Shown in pieces: positions 7,448-13,151 of a DNA stretch of 13,151 nt. Positions within the stretch are counted from its first letter, which is position 1. Each line of letters begins with the position of its first letter. Under the pieces are notes generated by a model. The model ran no database searches and was not told the origin of the DNA. It worked only from the letters and a program-made list of their open reading frames with translations. This DNA comes from Acidobacteriota bacterium. GTDB lineage: Bacteria > Acidobacteriota > Terriglobia > Terriglobales > Acidobacteriaceae. The DNA lies in the NCBI GenBank assembly GCA_021805955.1, contig JAJZDO010000237.1, forward strand, positions 1-13,151, in the 5' to 3' direction. The position numbers were made by a program, and so were the translations under genes.

Positions 7448-8614
7448 CTAGATGCGAACTAATTCCTTCTGTATCCGGCCCGTCACCCGTGCTTCTCCGG
7501 GGCGCGTCATCATGTCGATTTCACTGCGCACGCCAAACTCCGGCAGATAGATCCCCGGCTCGACTGAAAAACATGTGTTGGGCAAAATTATCCGTTCATC
7601 GTGGGTTTCAAAATTATCCAGGTTCGCGCCGTTGCCGTGAATTTCGGTTGCAATGTTATGGCCGGTGCGGTGGGTGAAATATTTTTCGAATCCCGCAGCC
7701 CGGATCGCATCGCGGGCGGCATCGTCCGCCTGCCAGCCGGCAATCGGCTGGTTGTCTGCAAAGGCCCGCTGTACCCGTTGGATCGCCGCATCGCGCGCGG
7801 CAGCGACAATGTCAAACACCTGCTGCTCGCGCGTTGTCGGTTTTCTGCCCACCACGCCAGTCCAGGTAATGTCATAAAAAACGGTGCCTGGAGTATTTTT
7901 CCGCGCCCAGATATCGATCAGCAAAAAATCGCCCACAGCAATGGGCTGCGTCTTCTCCGCCGTCGGCTCGTAATGAGAATCCGAACTGTTGCGGTTGACG
8001 GAAACATTGGGTCCATTGTCCCAGACCAGATCCTCGCGCCGCATCGCTTCCTGCAGCCACGCGACCATGGCAAACTCCGTTGTGCCGCCTGCACGCACGC
8101 GGCGGCCAATTTCGCGGAAACCCTCCGCCAGAATCGCGTCGATCGCTTGCTGCGCAGCGTAATGACTGGCAATCTGCTCCTCGCTAAGGACGGATTCAAA
8201 GCGGCTGACCAGGTCCGCGGAGCTGACAATCTCTTTGCCAAGGCCACGCAGTACCTCCACTGTGCCCGCGTCGACCATCGACACATACATAATCGCGTTG
8301 CGCGGGGAGTATTGCATGGCCAGACGCGTTTGGTTCTCCAGCATCGCAGCCAGCTGCGCCTCGAGTTCCTGCCAGGTGGAATAGACCGCCTTCGAGCCAG
8401 GCAGCGGATCGAGCCTTCCCTGCTCAACGCGATGCACCAGCTTCTTCGGCTCGCCGTGCGCGGGAATTAGATAGAACCAGCGCCGCGTAATATGCAGAGA
8501 GTCGGTCAGCCCCAGGACGCGATAGGCAATGGGATCGCGATGGTGATGATCGTAGAAGAGCCAGCCGTCAAGGCCAGCCGCTTGCAGTGCAGCTTGAATG
8601 GCTTCTAGGTTCAT
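7448..8614 (-). CDS. M24-family Xaa-Pro aminopeptidase-like metallopeptidase
   Basis: This 388-residue enzyme has a creatinase/prolidase N-terminal domain (1-150) and a C-terminal pita-bread catalytic domain. All five expected dimetal ligands are present: D234 in LLIDIWARKN, D248 in VFYDITWTG, H319 in HRTGHNIATEIHG, E352 in FSVEPGIYLP and E365 in VRSEIDM. Such enzymes release the N-terminal residue before proline, or cut Xaa-Pro dipeptides. It has no signal peptide, so it is cytoplasmic. It heads a minus-strand run with a DUF6677-like and a 59-aa membrane protein. It is divergent from two exported M16 peptidases, suggesting a joint role in peptide breakdown (inference). The start at 8614 gives the normal family N-terminus (LQAAGLDGWLFYD) but has only a weak GGAA ribosome site. 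Confidence 0.93.
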   Translation of the reverse strand: MNLEAIQAALQAAGLDGWLFYDHHHRDPIAYRVLGLTDSLHITRRWFYLIPAHGEPKKLVHRVEQGRLDPLPGSKAVYSTWQELEAQLAAMLENQTRLAMQYSPRNAIMYVSMVDAGTVEVLRGLGKEIVSSADLVSRFESVLSEEQIASHYAAQQAIDAILAEGFREIGRRVRAGGTTEFAMVAWLQEAMRREDLVWDNGPNVSVNRNSSDSHYEPTAEKTQPIAVGDFLLIDIWARKNTPGTVFYDITWTGVVGRKPTTREQQVFDIVAAARDAAIQRVQRAFADNQPIAGWQADDAARDAIRAAGFEKYFTHRTGHNIATEIHGNGANLDNFETHDERIILPNTCFSVEPGIYLPEFGVRSEIDMMTRPGEARVTGRIQKELVRI

Positions 8615-8638
8615 AATAGGAATTCCGTCGGAACAATC

Positions 8639-8668
8639 ATTTTAATCCGTTGATTCGTTCCGAGTCAC
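8639..8668 (-). promoter_or_regulatory. Candidate sigma-70 promoter for the M24 operon
   Basis: On the minus strand GTGACT (8668-8663) and TAAAAT (8644-8639) are separated by 18 nt and lie about 25 nt upstream of the M24 start codon. TAAAAT matches the -10 consensus at five of six bases, while the -35 box matches at only four. This is a pattern match only. Confidence 0.33.
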
Positions 8669-8678
8669 GTGTGCAAGC

Positions 8679-8767
8679 GCGATATCAGCGCTAGAGCTGA
8701 ATCGCATTTTGCGAGAACGCGATCGAATGCGACACTAAAGGAGTCACGTAAAAAATGTTCGATCGCG
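8679..8767. promoter_or_regulatory. Cluster of inverted repeats between divergent peptidase genes
   Basis: Four palindromic pairs sit within 89 bp of the 183-bp M24/M16 divergent gap. They are GCGATATCAGC (8679-8689) against GCTGAATCGC (8696-8705), one unpaired base; TCGCA/TGCGA (8702-8706 and 8710-8714); TCGCATT (8702-8708) against AATGCGA (8726-8732); and a perfect 10-bp pair CGCGATCGAA (8718-8727) and TTCGATCGCG (8758-8767). The position between two divergent transcription units, with repeated TCGCAtt/GCGAtcGAA half-sites, suits operators for a dimeric regulator, but no regulator gene is in the window. An RNA hairpin in the M16 leader is an alternative. Confidence 0.4.
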
Positions 8768-8797
8768 CGAGAAACCCCGTTTGAGGTATCAGGTCCC

Positions 8798-10390
8798 ATG
8801 ACTCATCGAATGCTGCGCTATGCATTGGCGCCAACGTTGTTGACAGCTTTCTGCTGCTCGATTGCGAACGCACAGGAATTTCAGACGATTGAAAAGAATT
8901 TTGCCCAGCATGTCACGGTGAACAAGCTGCCCAATGGCCTGACGTTAGTTGTCTGCGATCGGCCCGAAGCGCCAGTGTTCAGTTTCTTCACCATTGTGAA
9001 TGCGGGCAGCGTACAGGACCCCAAAGGGGAAACCGGACTGGCCCACATGTTTGAGCATTTGGCCTTCAAGGGAACGAAAGACATTGGCACCACCGACTAC
9101 CCCGCCGAGAAAATTGCGCTGGCCAAAGTAGAGCAATCCTACGCCGCCTATGATGCAGAATATCGCAAGCGTGTCGGCCAAGATCCAGCCAAGCTGAAAG
9201 CGTTGAAAGCGCAGTTCAACGCCGCCACGGCCGTAGCGGACAAATATGTCATCCCGAACCAGTTCACACAAATTGCAGAAATGAATGGTGCCGTTGGAGT
9301 GAACGCGGAAACCTCCAACGACGCGACAGAATACTTCTGGAGTATGCCGGCAAATCGGCTGCAGTTGTGGGCCTATATGGAAAGCGACCGCATAGCCAAC
9401 CCGGTGCCGCGCCAGTTCTATAAAGAACGCAGTGTGGTAATGGAAGAACGCCGCATGCGCGTCGATTCCAATCCCATTGGCTTTATGATTGAGCAGTTTT
9501 TGGCCACGGCCTACGTCGCACACCCCTACCGAAACCCCGGCACGGGATGGATGTCCGACATCAGTCAGGTTTCAGCCACCGAGGCCAACGCATTCCACAA
9601 GCAATACTATGTGCCATCGAACATCGTGGTCACAGTGGTGGGAGATGTATCGGCAGCCAAGGCGATGCCGATGCTGGAGAAGTACTTTGGCAGCATTCCC
9701 ATCGGACCAAAACCGTTGCCTCTGGCGACGGTAGAGCCACCCCAGCAAGCTGAAAAATCCGTCGCACTGGAAGAGCCCACGCAACCTTTTTACCTCGAAG
9801 GCTATCATCGTCCGGACTATCTCAATAAAGACGATGCGGTCTATGACGCGATCAGCGACATTATGTCGAACGGGCGCACCTCAATCTTGTATCGCAGCCT
9901 GGTGCGGGACCAGAAAATTGCGGCGGAAGCGGCTGGATTCAGCGGATTCCCCGGCGACAAATATCCCAATCTTTTTGCGTTCTATGCTGTGCCCACTCCA
10001 GGCCATACGCCCCAGCAGATGCGAACCGCAATCCATACTGAAATTTACAAGCTAAAAACGCAAGACGTTACCGATGAGCAATTGGCGATGTTTAAAACGA
10101 GGGCCCGTGCCGATATTCTTCGCAGCCTGGACAACAACCAAGGGCTGGCACAGGAGTTGGGCACCTATCAGTTGCGTTATGGTGATTGGCGGATGCTATT
10201 CGAGCAACTGAACAAGATCGATGCCGTCAGCAAAGCCGATATTCGCCGCGTCGCCAACCAGGTATTCACCGCCAAAAATCGGACCTACGCCATGATTGAA
10301 TATGCAGCGCAGAAGCCGGCGAAGCCAGCCCACGAGGCACCCGCGCAACCAGCAGCCAAGACCACTCCGTCGAAACAAGGAGGCCGCTAA
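8798..10390 (+). CDS. M16-family zinc peptidase, catalytic subunit, exported
   Basis: With the start at ATG 8798 the protein has 530 residues. It opens with a signal peptide (basic MTHRMLRYALA, hydrophobic core, ANAQ cleavage site near residue 25), so it acts in the periplasm. The inverted zinc motif HMFEH is at 83-87 and the third ligand is probably E216 in VVMEERR, after an insertion of about 50 residues (roughly 105-155) rich in charged residues. The second lobe has RTSILYRSLV. Pitrilysin-type clamshell peptidases cut short peptides and often work as a pair with an inactive partner, and such a partner is encoded directly downstream with a 1-nt overlap. The frame is open to 8669 but upstream residues are not signal-like; CAGG lies just before ATG 8798. 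The C-terminus is an Ala/Pro/Lys-rich tail. Confidence 0.93.
   Translation: MTHRMLRYALAPTLLTAFCCSIANAQEFQTIEKNFAQHVTVNKLPNGLTLVVCDRPEAPVFSFFTIVNAGSVQDPKGETGLAHMFEHLAFKGTKDIGTTDYPAEKIALAKVEQSYAAYDAEYRKRVGQDPAKLKALKAQFNAATAVADKYVIPNQFTQIAEMNGAVGVNAETSNDATEYFWSMPANRLQLWAYMESDRIANPVPRQFYKERSVVMEERRMRVDSNPIGFMIEQFLATAYVAHPYRNPGTGWMSDISQVSATEANAFHKQYYVPSNIVVTVVGDVSAAKAMPMLEKYFGSIPIGPKPLPLATVEPPQQAEKSVALEEPTQPFYLEGYHRPDYLNKDDAVYDAISDIMSNGRTSILYRSLVRDQKIAAEAAGFSGFPGDKYPNLFAFYAVPTPGHTPQQMRTAIHTEIYKLKTQDVTDEQLAMFKTRARADILRSLDNNQGLAQELGTYQLRYGDWRMLFEQLNKIDAVSKADIRRVANQVFTAKNRTYAMIEYAAQKPAKPAHEAPAQPAAKTTPSKQGGR
10379..10383 (+). promoter_or_regulatory. Strong Shine-Dalgarno for the second M16 gene
   Basis: GGAGG lies 6 nt before ATG 10390, inside the last codons of the first M16 gene. 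With the TAATG stop/start overlap it suggests coupled, roughly equal synthesis of the two subunits, as expected for a heterodimer. Confidence 0.7.
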
Positions 10391-11895
10391 TGCGCACTCG
10401 CATCGGACTCTTCGCAGCAATTCTCGGCGTAGCATTCGCATCGTTGGCGGGCCCAGCATTCGGCCAAGCCACTACGCCGACGACGACAGCACCGGGATCA
10501 CCCGCTCCCTGGACTTCATGGAAGAAAGTTCCCATTCCCCCGCTTCCGGCCTTCCATCCCAAACAGCCGACGCGGATCACATTGAAGAATGGGATGACGA
10601 TTTTTCTGCAGGAGGATCACGAACTACCGTTCATCAACGGCTTCATCATGATTCGTGGCGGCTCGCGGGATGAACCGGCGGACAAGACTGGACTGATCGA
10701 TCTGTATGCTGAGGCGTGGCGCACCAGCGGCACAGCGGCCATGACCGGCGACAAGATGGATGACATTCTGGAAGCGAAAGCCGCCAAAATAGAAACCGAC
10801 AACGATACGGAATCCACCAGCCTGACCTGGTCGAGTTTCAAGCAGAATTTTGACCAGGTATTTGGAATGGCGACGAACCTGCTGCTGCATCCGGAATTTC
10901 GTGCGGACAAGCTCACGCTCGCCAAGCAACAGGAAGACACCGGAATTATTCGCCGCAACGACAATCCCGAAGAGATTGCGATGCGCGAAGCATTGCTGCT
11001 TGCCTATGGCAAGAACAGCCCCTATGCGCGTGTGCCGGAATTCGCTACCGTGCATACAGTCACGCTGGCAGACCTGACAGCATGGCATGATCGCACTGTG
11101 ACGCCGAACAACATGATCCTGGGAATCAGCGGCGACTTTAACACGGCGGAGATGGAAGAGAAACTCCGCGCCGCCTTTGAGCCGTTGCCGCGCGGTCCGA
11201 ATTTTGTGTCGGTCAAAACAACGTTTCCCGGTCCCGCGCCCGGCGTATACCTTGCGCAGAAGAGCGACGTGAATCAGAGCAATGTATGGATCGTGGGACT
11301 TGGCACGGAACGCAGCAATCCGGATTATTACGCGCTGAGCGTCATGAACACGGTGTTCAGCGGCGGCTTTGGATCGCGCCTGTTCCAGGATGTACGCACA
11401 CGGCTTGGACTTGCCTACGCTGTCGAAGGAGCTTATGGAGCCAGCTACGACCATCCGGGGATTTTCTACGTTGCGGCGGGAACGAAAAGCGCCAGCACCG
11501 TCGCTGCTACGCAAGCGATGCTGCAACAGATTGGCGAGTTGAAAACCGTTCCGCCCACCGCCGTGGAACTGCGAAATGCGAAAGACCAGGTGTTGAACTC
11601 CTGGGTCTTCCACTTCGATTCGCCGGCAAAAATCTTGCGGCAGCAGGCGACGCTTGCCTTCTTCGGCTATCCCCCCGACTTTATTGAAAAGTATCGCGAG
11701 GGCATTGAGAAGGTGACGGCCGCCGACGTCACCCGCGTGGCCAACAAGTATGTTCACCCATCGAAGCTGGCCATTTTAGTGGTTGGAAACGACGCGCAAT
11801 TCGGTACCCCACTCTCAACGCTGGGGCCGGTAAAAACGCTCGACATTTCCATCCCGATGCCGCCTGGAATGCAACAGCAAATGGGCCAGCCCTAG
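10390..11895 (+). CDS. M16-family peptidase homologue, inactive partner subunit, exported
   Basis: This 501-residue protein has a signal peptide (MRTRIGLFAAILGVAFASLA, with a likely cleavage after FGQA near 27) and a Thr/Pro-rich linker. Two M16 lobes follow. The zinc motif is lost: the segment aligned with the partner's TGLAHMFEHLAF reads TGLIDLYAEAW, so the two zinc His become D104 and E108 and the catalytic Glu becomes A107. The second lobe keeps the substrate-binding R/Y pair in GSRLFQDVRTRLGLAYAV (R330, Y343), as non-catalytic M16B subunits do. It overlaps the active subunit gene by 1 nt (TAATG). By family precedent the pair forms a heterodimer in which this half supplies part of the substrate pocket. 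The likely substrates are periplasmic peptides; the exact ones are unknown. Confidence 0.92.
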   Translation: MRTRIGLFAAILGVAFASLAGPAFGQATTPTTTAPGSPAPWTSWKKVPIPPLPAFHPKQPTRITLKNGMTIFLQEDHELPFINGFIMIRGGSRDEPADKTGLIDLYAEAWRTSGTAAMTGDKMDDILEAKAAKIETDNDTESTSLTWSSFKQNFDQVFGMATNLLLHPEFRADKLTLAKQQEDTGIIRRNDNPEEIAMREALLLAYGKNSPYARVPEFATVHTVTLADLTAWHDRTVTPNNMILGISGDFNTAEMEEKLRAAFEPLPRGPNFVSVKTTFPGPAPGVYLAQKSDVNQSNVWIVGLGTERSNPDYYALSVMNTVFSGGFGSRLFQDVRTRLGLAYAVEGAYGASYDHPGIFYVAAGTKSASTVAATQAMLQQIGELKTVPPTAVELRNAKDQVLNSWVFHFDSPAKILRQQATLAFFGYPPDFIEKYREGIEKVTAADVTRVANKYVHPSKLAILVVGNDAQFGTPLSTLGPVKTLDISIPMPPGMQQQMGQP

Positions 11896-11899
11896 TACA

Positions 11900-11929
11900 G
11901 ATTGAAGGCCCGCGTAGTGACTTTCAATC
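11900..11929 (+). terminator. Weak hairpin after the M16 pair
   Basis: GATTGAA (11900-11906) and TTCAATC (11923-11929) form a perfect 7-bp stem with a 16-nt loop, starting 4 nt after the M16B stop. No T-run follows, so intrinsic termination is doubtful; it may only protect the 3' end. Confidence 0.3.
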
Positions 11930-11933
11930 GGAA

Positions 11934-12020
11934 GTCATTCTGAGCGAAGCGAAGAATCCAGAGAATATCCGCTTGGATCACACCGCGATGACCCTCTGGA
12001 TTCTTCGCTTCAGGAATGAC
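11934..12020. repeat. REP-like long inverted repeat between convergent genes
   Basis: The left arm (11934-11963) reads GTCATTC then TGAGCGAAGCGAAGAATCC and ends AGAG. The right arm (11994-12020) is its reverse complement apart from a short internal difference (CTGA in place of TGAGCGA). A 30-nt spacer lies between, so RNA from either strand could fold into a stem of more than 20 pairs. I recognise the 'CATTCTGAGCGAAGCGAAGAAT' string as a dispersed palindromic repeat in several bacterial genomes, including Acidobacteriota; this is from memory. It lies between the M16B and msrB stops and could serve both as a bidirectional terminator. Confidence 0.75.
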
Positions 12021-12030
12021 AAACATTGCC

Positions 12031-12444
12031 CTACTGCTTTTCGAACTTCAGGGCGGCGGAGTTGATGCAATAGCGGAGTCCTGTCGGCTTGGGGCCGTCG
12101 GGAAATACATGGCCAAGATGGGCGCCGCAACGGGCGCACGTCGCCTCCACGCGACGCATTCTATGGCTCGTATCTTCTTGGGTTTCCACCGAATCTGGCG
12201 TAAAGGGAAGCCAGAAGCTTGGCCAGCCCGAACCCGATTCAAACTTGGTGTCGGACTTGAACAGCTCCGCATCGCAGGCCACGCAGTGGTAGATTCCGTC
12301 GTCGTGGTTTTTGTAAAGCGCACCGGAAAAAGCGGGCTCGGTTCCCTTCTGGCGCGTGACATAGTACTGTTCTGGAGTCAGATGTTGACGCCATTCGGCA
12401 TCAGTCTTTTCAATTTTTTCGGATTTTTGCGCGTTCTCGATCAT
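12031..12444 (-). CDS. msrB: Peptide-methionine (R)-S-oxide reductase
   Basis: This 137-residue MsrB reduces methionine-R-sulfoxide in proteins using thioredoxin. The structural zinc is bound by two CxxC pairs, C54/C57 ([10 protein letters not shown]) and C103/C106 ([13 protein letters not shown]). Further conserved blocks are [10 protein letters not shown] (68-77), [10 protein letters not shown] and [16 protein letters not shown] with catalytic C126. The usual recycling Cys of the 'SGCGWPSF' block is Ser72 here, so regeneration probably relies directly on the reductant. There is no signal peptide, so it is cytoplasmic. GAGGAAGCG just upstream of ATG 12444 is a good ribosome site. It converges with the M16 pair and is divergent from tRNA-Phe across 156 bp. 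It is a stand-alone gene, with no msrA beside it. Confidence 0.96.
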   Translation of the reverse strand: MIENAQKSEKIEKTDAEWRQHLTPEQYYVTRQKGTEPAFSGALYKNHDDGIYHCVACDAELFKSDTKFESGSGWPSFWLPFTPDSVETQEDTSHRMRRVEATCARCGAHLGHVFPDGPKPTGLRYCINSAALKFEKQ

Positions 12445-12497
12445 CGCTTCCTCACTGACTTCAGACTATGTGAACCGGCAGCATCGTTCAACCGGGT

Positions 12498-12526
12498 TTG
12501 GCAGTCTTCCCAACGGTTGATATACT
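12498..12526 (+). promoter_or_regulatory. Sigma-70 promoter for tRNA-Phe
   Basis: TTGGCA (12498-12503) and TATACT (12521-12526) are separated by exactly 17 nt; each differs from consensus at one base. The promoter faces the tRNA, predicting a leader of about 65-70 nt. A 6-bp inverted repeat CAACCG/CGGTTG (12489-12494 and 12514-12519) brackets the -35 region. Confidence 0.7.
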
Positions 12527-12600
12527 CACCAAGAAGCAGCAATCGGAAATCTTCATTTCCCTCCACTCATGTGCAGAGTTCCCTTCTGGAAAATCTACAC

Positions 12601-12675
12601 GGCCAGGTAGCTCAGTGGTAGAGCGCAGCCCTGAAAAGGCTGGCGTCGGGGGTTCAATTCCCTCCCTGGCCACCA
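12601..12675 (+). tRNA. tRNA-Phe: tRNA-Phe (anticodon GAA), CCA encoded
   Basis: A full cloverleaf can be drawn. The acceptor stem is GGCCAGG with CCTGGCC, the D stem GCTC with GAGC, and the anticodon stem CAGCC with GGCTG around loop CTGAAAA (anticodon GAA). The variable loop is GCGTC and the T arm is GGGGG-TTCAATT-CCCTC with one G-T pair. Discriminator A and an encoded CCA end at 12675. The gene is intact. An integrase gene lies 71 bp beyond the 3' end, so the 3' half of this tRNA is the likely attachment site for an integrated element. Confidence 0.97.
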
Positions 12676-12712
12676 CATTTCAAAGGACTTGCACGATTTG
12701 CCCTGCAAAACC

Positions 12713-12732
12713 CAACCCACACTCAACCCACA
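12713..12732. repeat. Two direct CAACCCACA repeats, 11-bp period
   Basis: CAACCCACA occurs at 12713-12721 and 12724-12732, one helical turn apart, between the tRNA 3' end and the integrase stop codon. This is where arm-type integrase-binding sites could lie. The repeat itself is certain; the role is conjecture. Confidence 0.45.
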
Positions 12733-12746
12733 TTCGCCCAATAAGT

Positions 12747-13151
12747 TCACGAAACCGCCCATTCTACGGGCGTTCCCGCGTTTACCGACGCTGTGAGCAG
12801 TTCGTCAACGATGCGCGTGTGCGCCCGCCGTTTGGAGGGTGTGGCCGCCTTGGCGTACAGGTCAAGAGTTGTCTTGCTTTGTGCGTGACGCAAGAGTTCC
12901 TGCGTTACCTTGACGTTCTCGTCGTTATCGATCAGCCAAGTCGAAATCGATCTTCGGAACGTATGCCAACCGACTGCTCCCGTGATCCCCGCTGCTGCCG
13001 CAGCAACCCTCAGATGGTTCGCGACCAGTGTGTTCGCGCGAAACGGCTTCTTACCACGCATCCTTGGGCTGGCAAATACCCAATCCGACGAACCGGCATA
13101 GGGAGTTTCCCGTCGCCAGGCCTGCAGCGAGTTAAGTACGGAGATGGCAAG
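12747..13151 (-). CDS. Tyrosine recombinase/phage integrase, C-terminal part
   Basis: A minus-strand frame open at the right edge ends with TGA at 12747; about 134 residues are visible. They cover the C-terminal catalytic domain. SSDWVFASPRMRGKKPF is the familiar strand before box II. Box II is VGWHTFRRS (His and second Arg), and ELLRHAQSKTTLDLYAKA supplies the third His and the nucleophile Tyr. The first catalytic Arg and the N-terminal DNA-binding domains would lie beyond the window. The ATG at 13061 is internal, not the start. No frameshift or stop interrupts the visible part, so the enzyme may be functional. Its 3' end faces tRNA-Phe, supporting site-specific integration there. A short Ala/Thr/Val tail follows the Tyr segment. 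Confidence 0.92.
   Translation of the reverse strand, partial: LAISVLNSLQAWRRETPYAGSSDWVFASPRMRGKKPFRANTLVANHLRVAAAAAGITGAVGWHTFRRSISTWLIDNDENVKVTQELLRHAQSKTTLDLYAKAATPSKRRAHTRIVDELLTASVNAGTPVEWAVS

Larger units (their letters stand above)
12676..13151. mobile_element. Putative end of an element integrated at tRNA-Phe
   Basis: The DNA starting right after the tRNA CCA end carries a short spacer with 11-bp-period repeats and then a tyrosine recombinase reading back towards the tRNA. This is the usual layout of one junction of an integrative element or island. The rest of the element, its cargo and its second attachment site lie beyond the right edge, so its extent is unknown. Confidence 0.5.

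Noticed and set aside
7601..8470. Plus-strand frame of 289 aa
   Set aside because: It is antisense to the M24 peptidase, which has all metal ligands; the frame is Arg/His-rich and shadow-like.
8669..8797. N-terminal extension of the first M16 gene
   Set aside because: The 43 extra residues would bury the signal peptide and cover the palindrome-rich regulatory region; ATG 8798 gives a normal leader.
10624..11757. Long minus-strand frame of 377 aa
   Set aside because: It lies wholly antisense to the M16B gene, whose protein is clearly conserved; the antisense product has no recognisable domain and is an effect of GC-rich codon bias.
12016..12621. Plus-strand frame of 201 aa
   Set aside because: It is antisense to msrB and runs into the tRNA; there is no domain and no ribosome site.
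12488..12676. Minus-strand 62-aa frame across the tRNA (EGIEPPTPAFSGLRSTTELPG)
   Set aside because: This is the well-known false protein produced by translating the antisense strand of a tRNA gene; the tRNA explains it fully.
1..13151. CRISPR arrays, rRNA genes, toxin-antitoxin pairs, retron or phage-defence cassettes
   Set aside because: No regularly spaced repeats, rRNA motifs or defence-type domains were found by eye; the accessory content is limited to the integrase end on the right.

Overview
The window is ordinary-looking chromosomal DNA of moderately high GC from a Gram-negative-type bacterium. The protein set suggests an Acidobacteriota (Terriglobia-like) genome: a DUF6677-type membrane protein, a Tat-exported hydroxypyruvate-isomerase-like TIM barrel, an active/inactive M16 peptidase pair, and the 'CATTCTGAGCGAAGCGAAGAAT' palindromic repeat. 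That taxonomic call is inference from gene content, not from a marker gene.

Region 1 (1-2670, + strand) is an information-processing cluster: the 3' end of sppA (signal peptide peptidase), an IHF-beta/HU-type DNA-bending protein, a DUF503 (YlxP-like) protein, rbfA (30S maturation) and an nrnA-type DHH nanoRNase. rbfA and nrnA are separated by only 2 nt. The infB/nusA and truB genes that often flank rbfA elsewhere are not here.

Region 2 (2699-6665) holds a minus-strand Tat-exported hydroxypyruvate isomerase-like protein, convergent with nrnA. It is followed by a divergent ArnT-like GT-C glycosyltransferase and a GNAT-type acetyltransferase. A possible 43-aa minus-strand ORF lies in the gap between the last two.

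Region 3 (6731-11895) is a peptidase locus. On the minus strand an M24 aminopeptidase P-like enzyme heads a run with a DUF6677-like membrane protein and a 59-aa two-helix membrane protein; the last two are joined as TAA-ATG. Diverging from it is a TAATG-coupled pair of exported M16 peptidases, the first with an intact HxxEH zinc site and the second with that site erased. The 183-bp divergent region contains a dense set of GCGATCGAA-type inverted repeats and is a good candidate for shared control.

Region 4 (11896-13151) begins with a hairpin-forming REP-like repeat between the convergent M16 pair and msrB (methionine-R-sulfoxide reductase). Next comes a near-consensus sigma-70 promoter driving tRNA-Phe(GAA). 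Just past the encoded CCA end lies the C-terminal half of a tyrosine recombinase, reading towards the tRNA and running off the right edge. This looks like the boundary of an element integrated at tRNA-Phe. No CRISPR array, rRNA or recognisable defence cassette is visible. The accessory part of the window is its right end, and most of the presumed element lies outside it.
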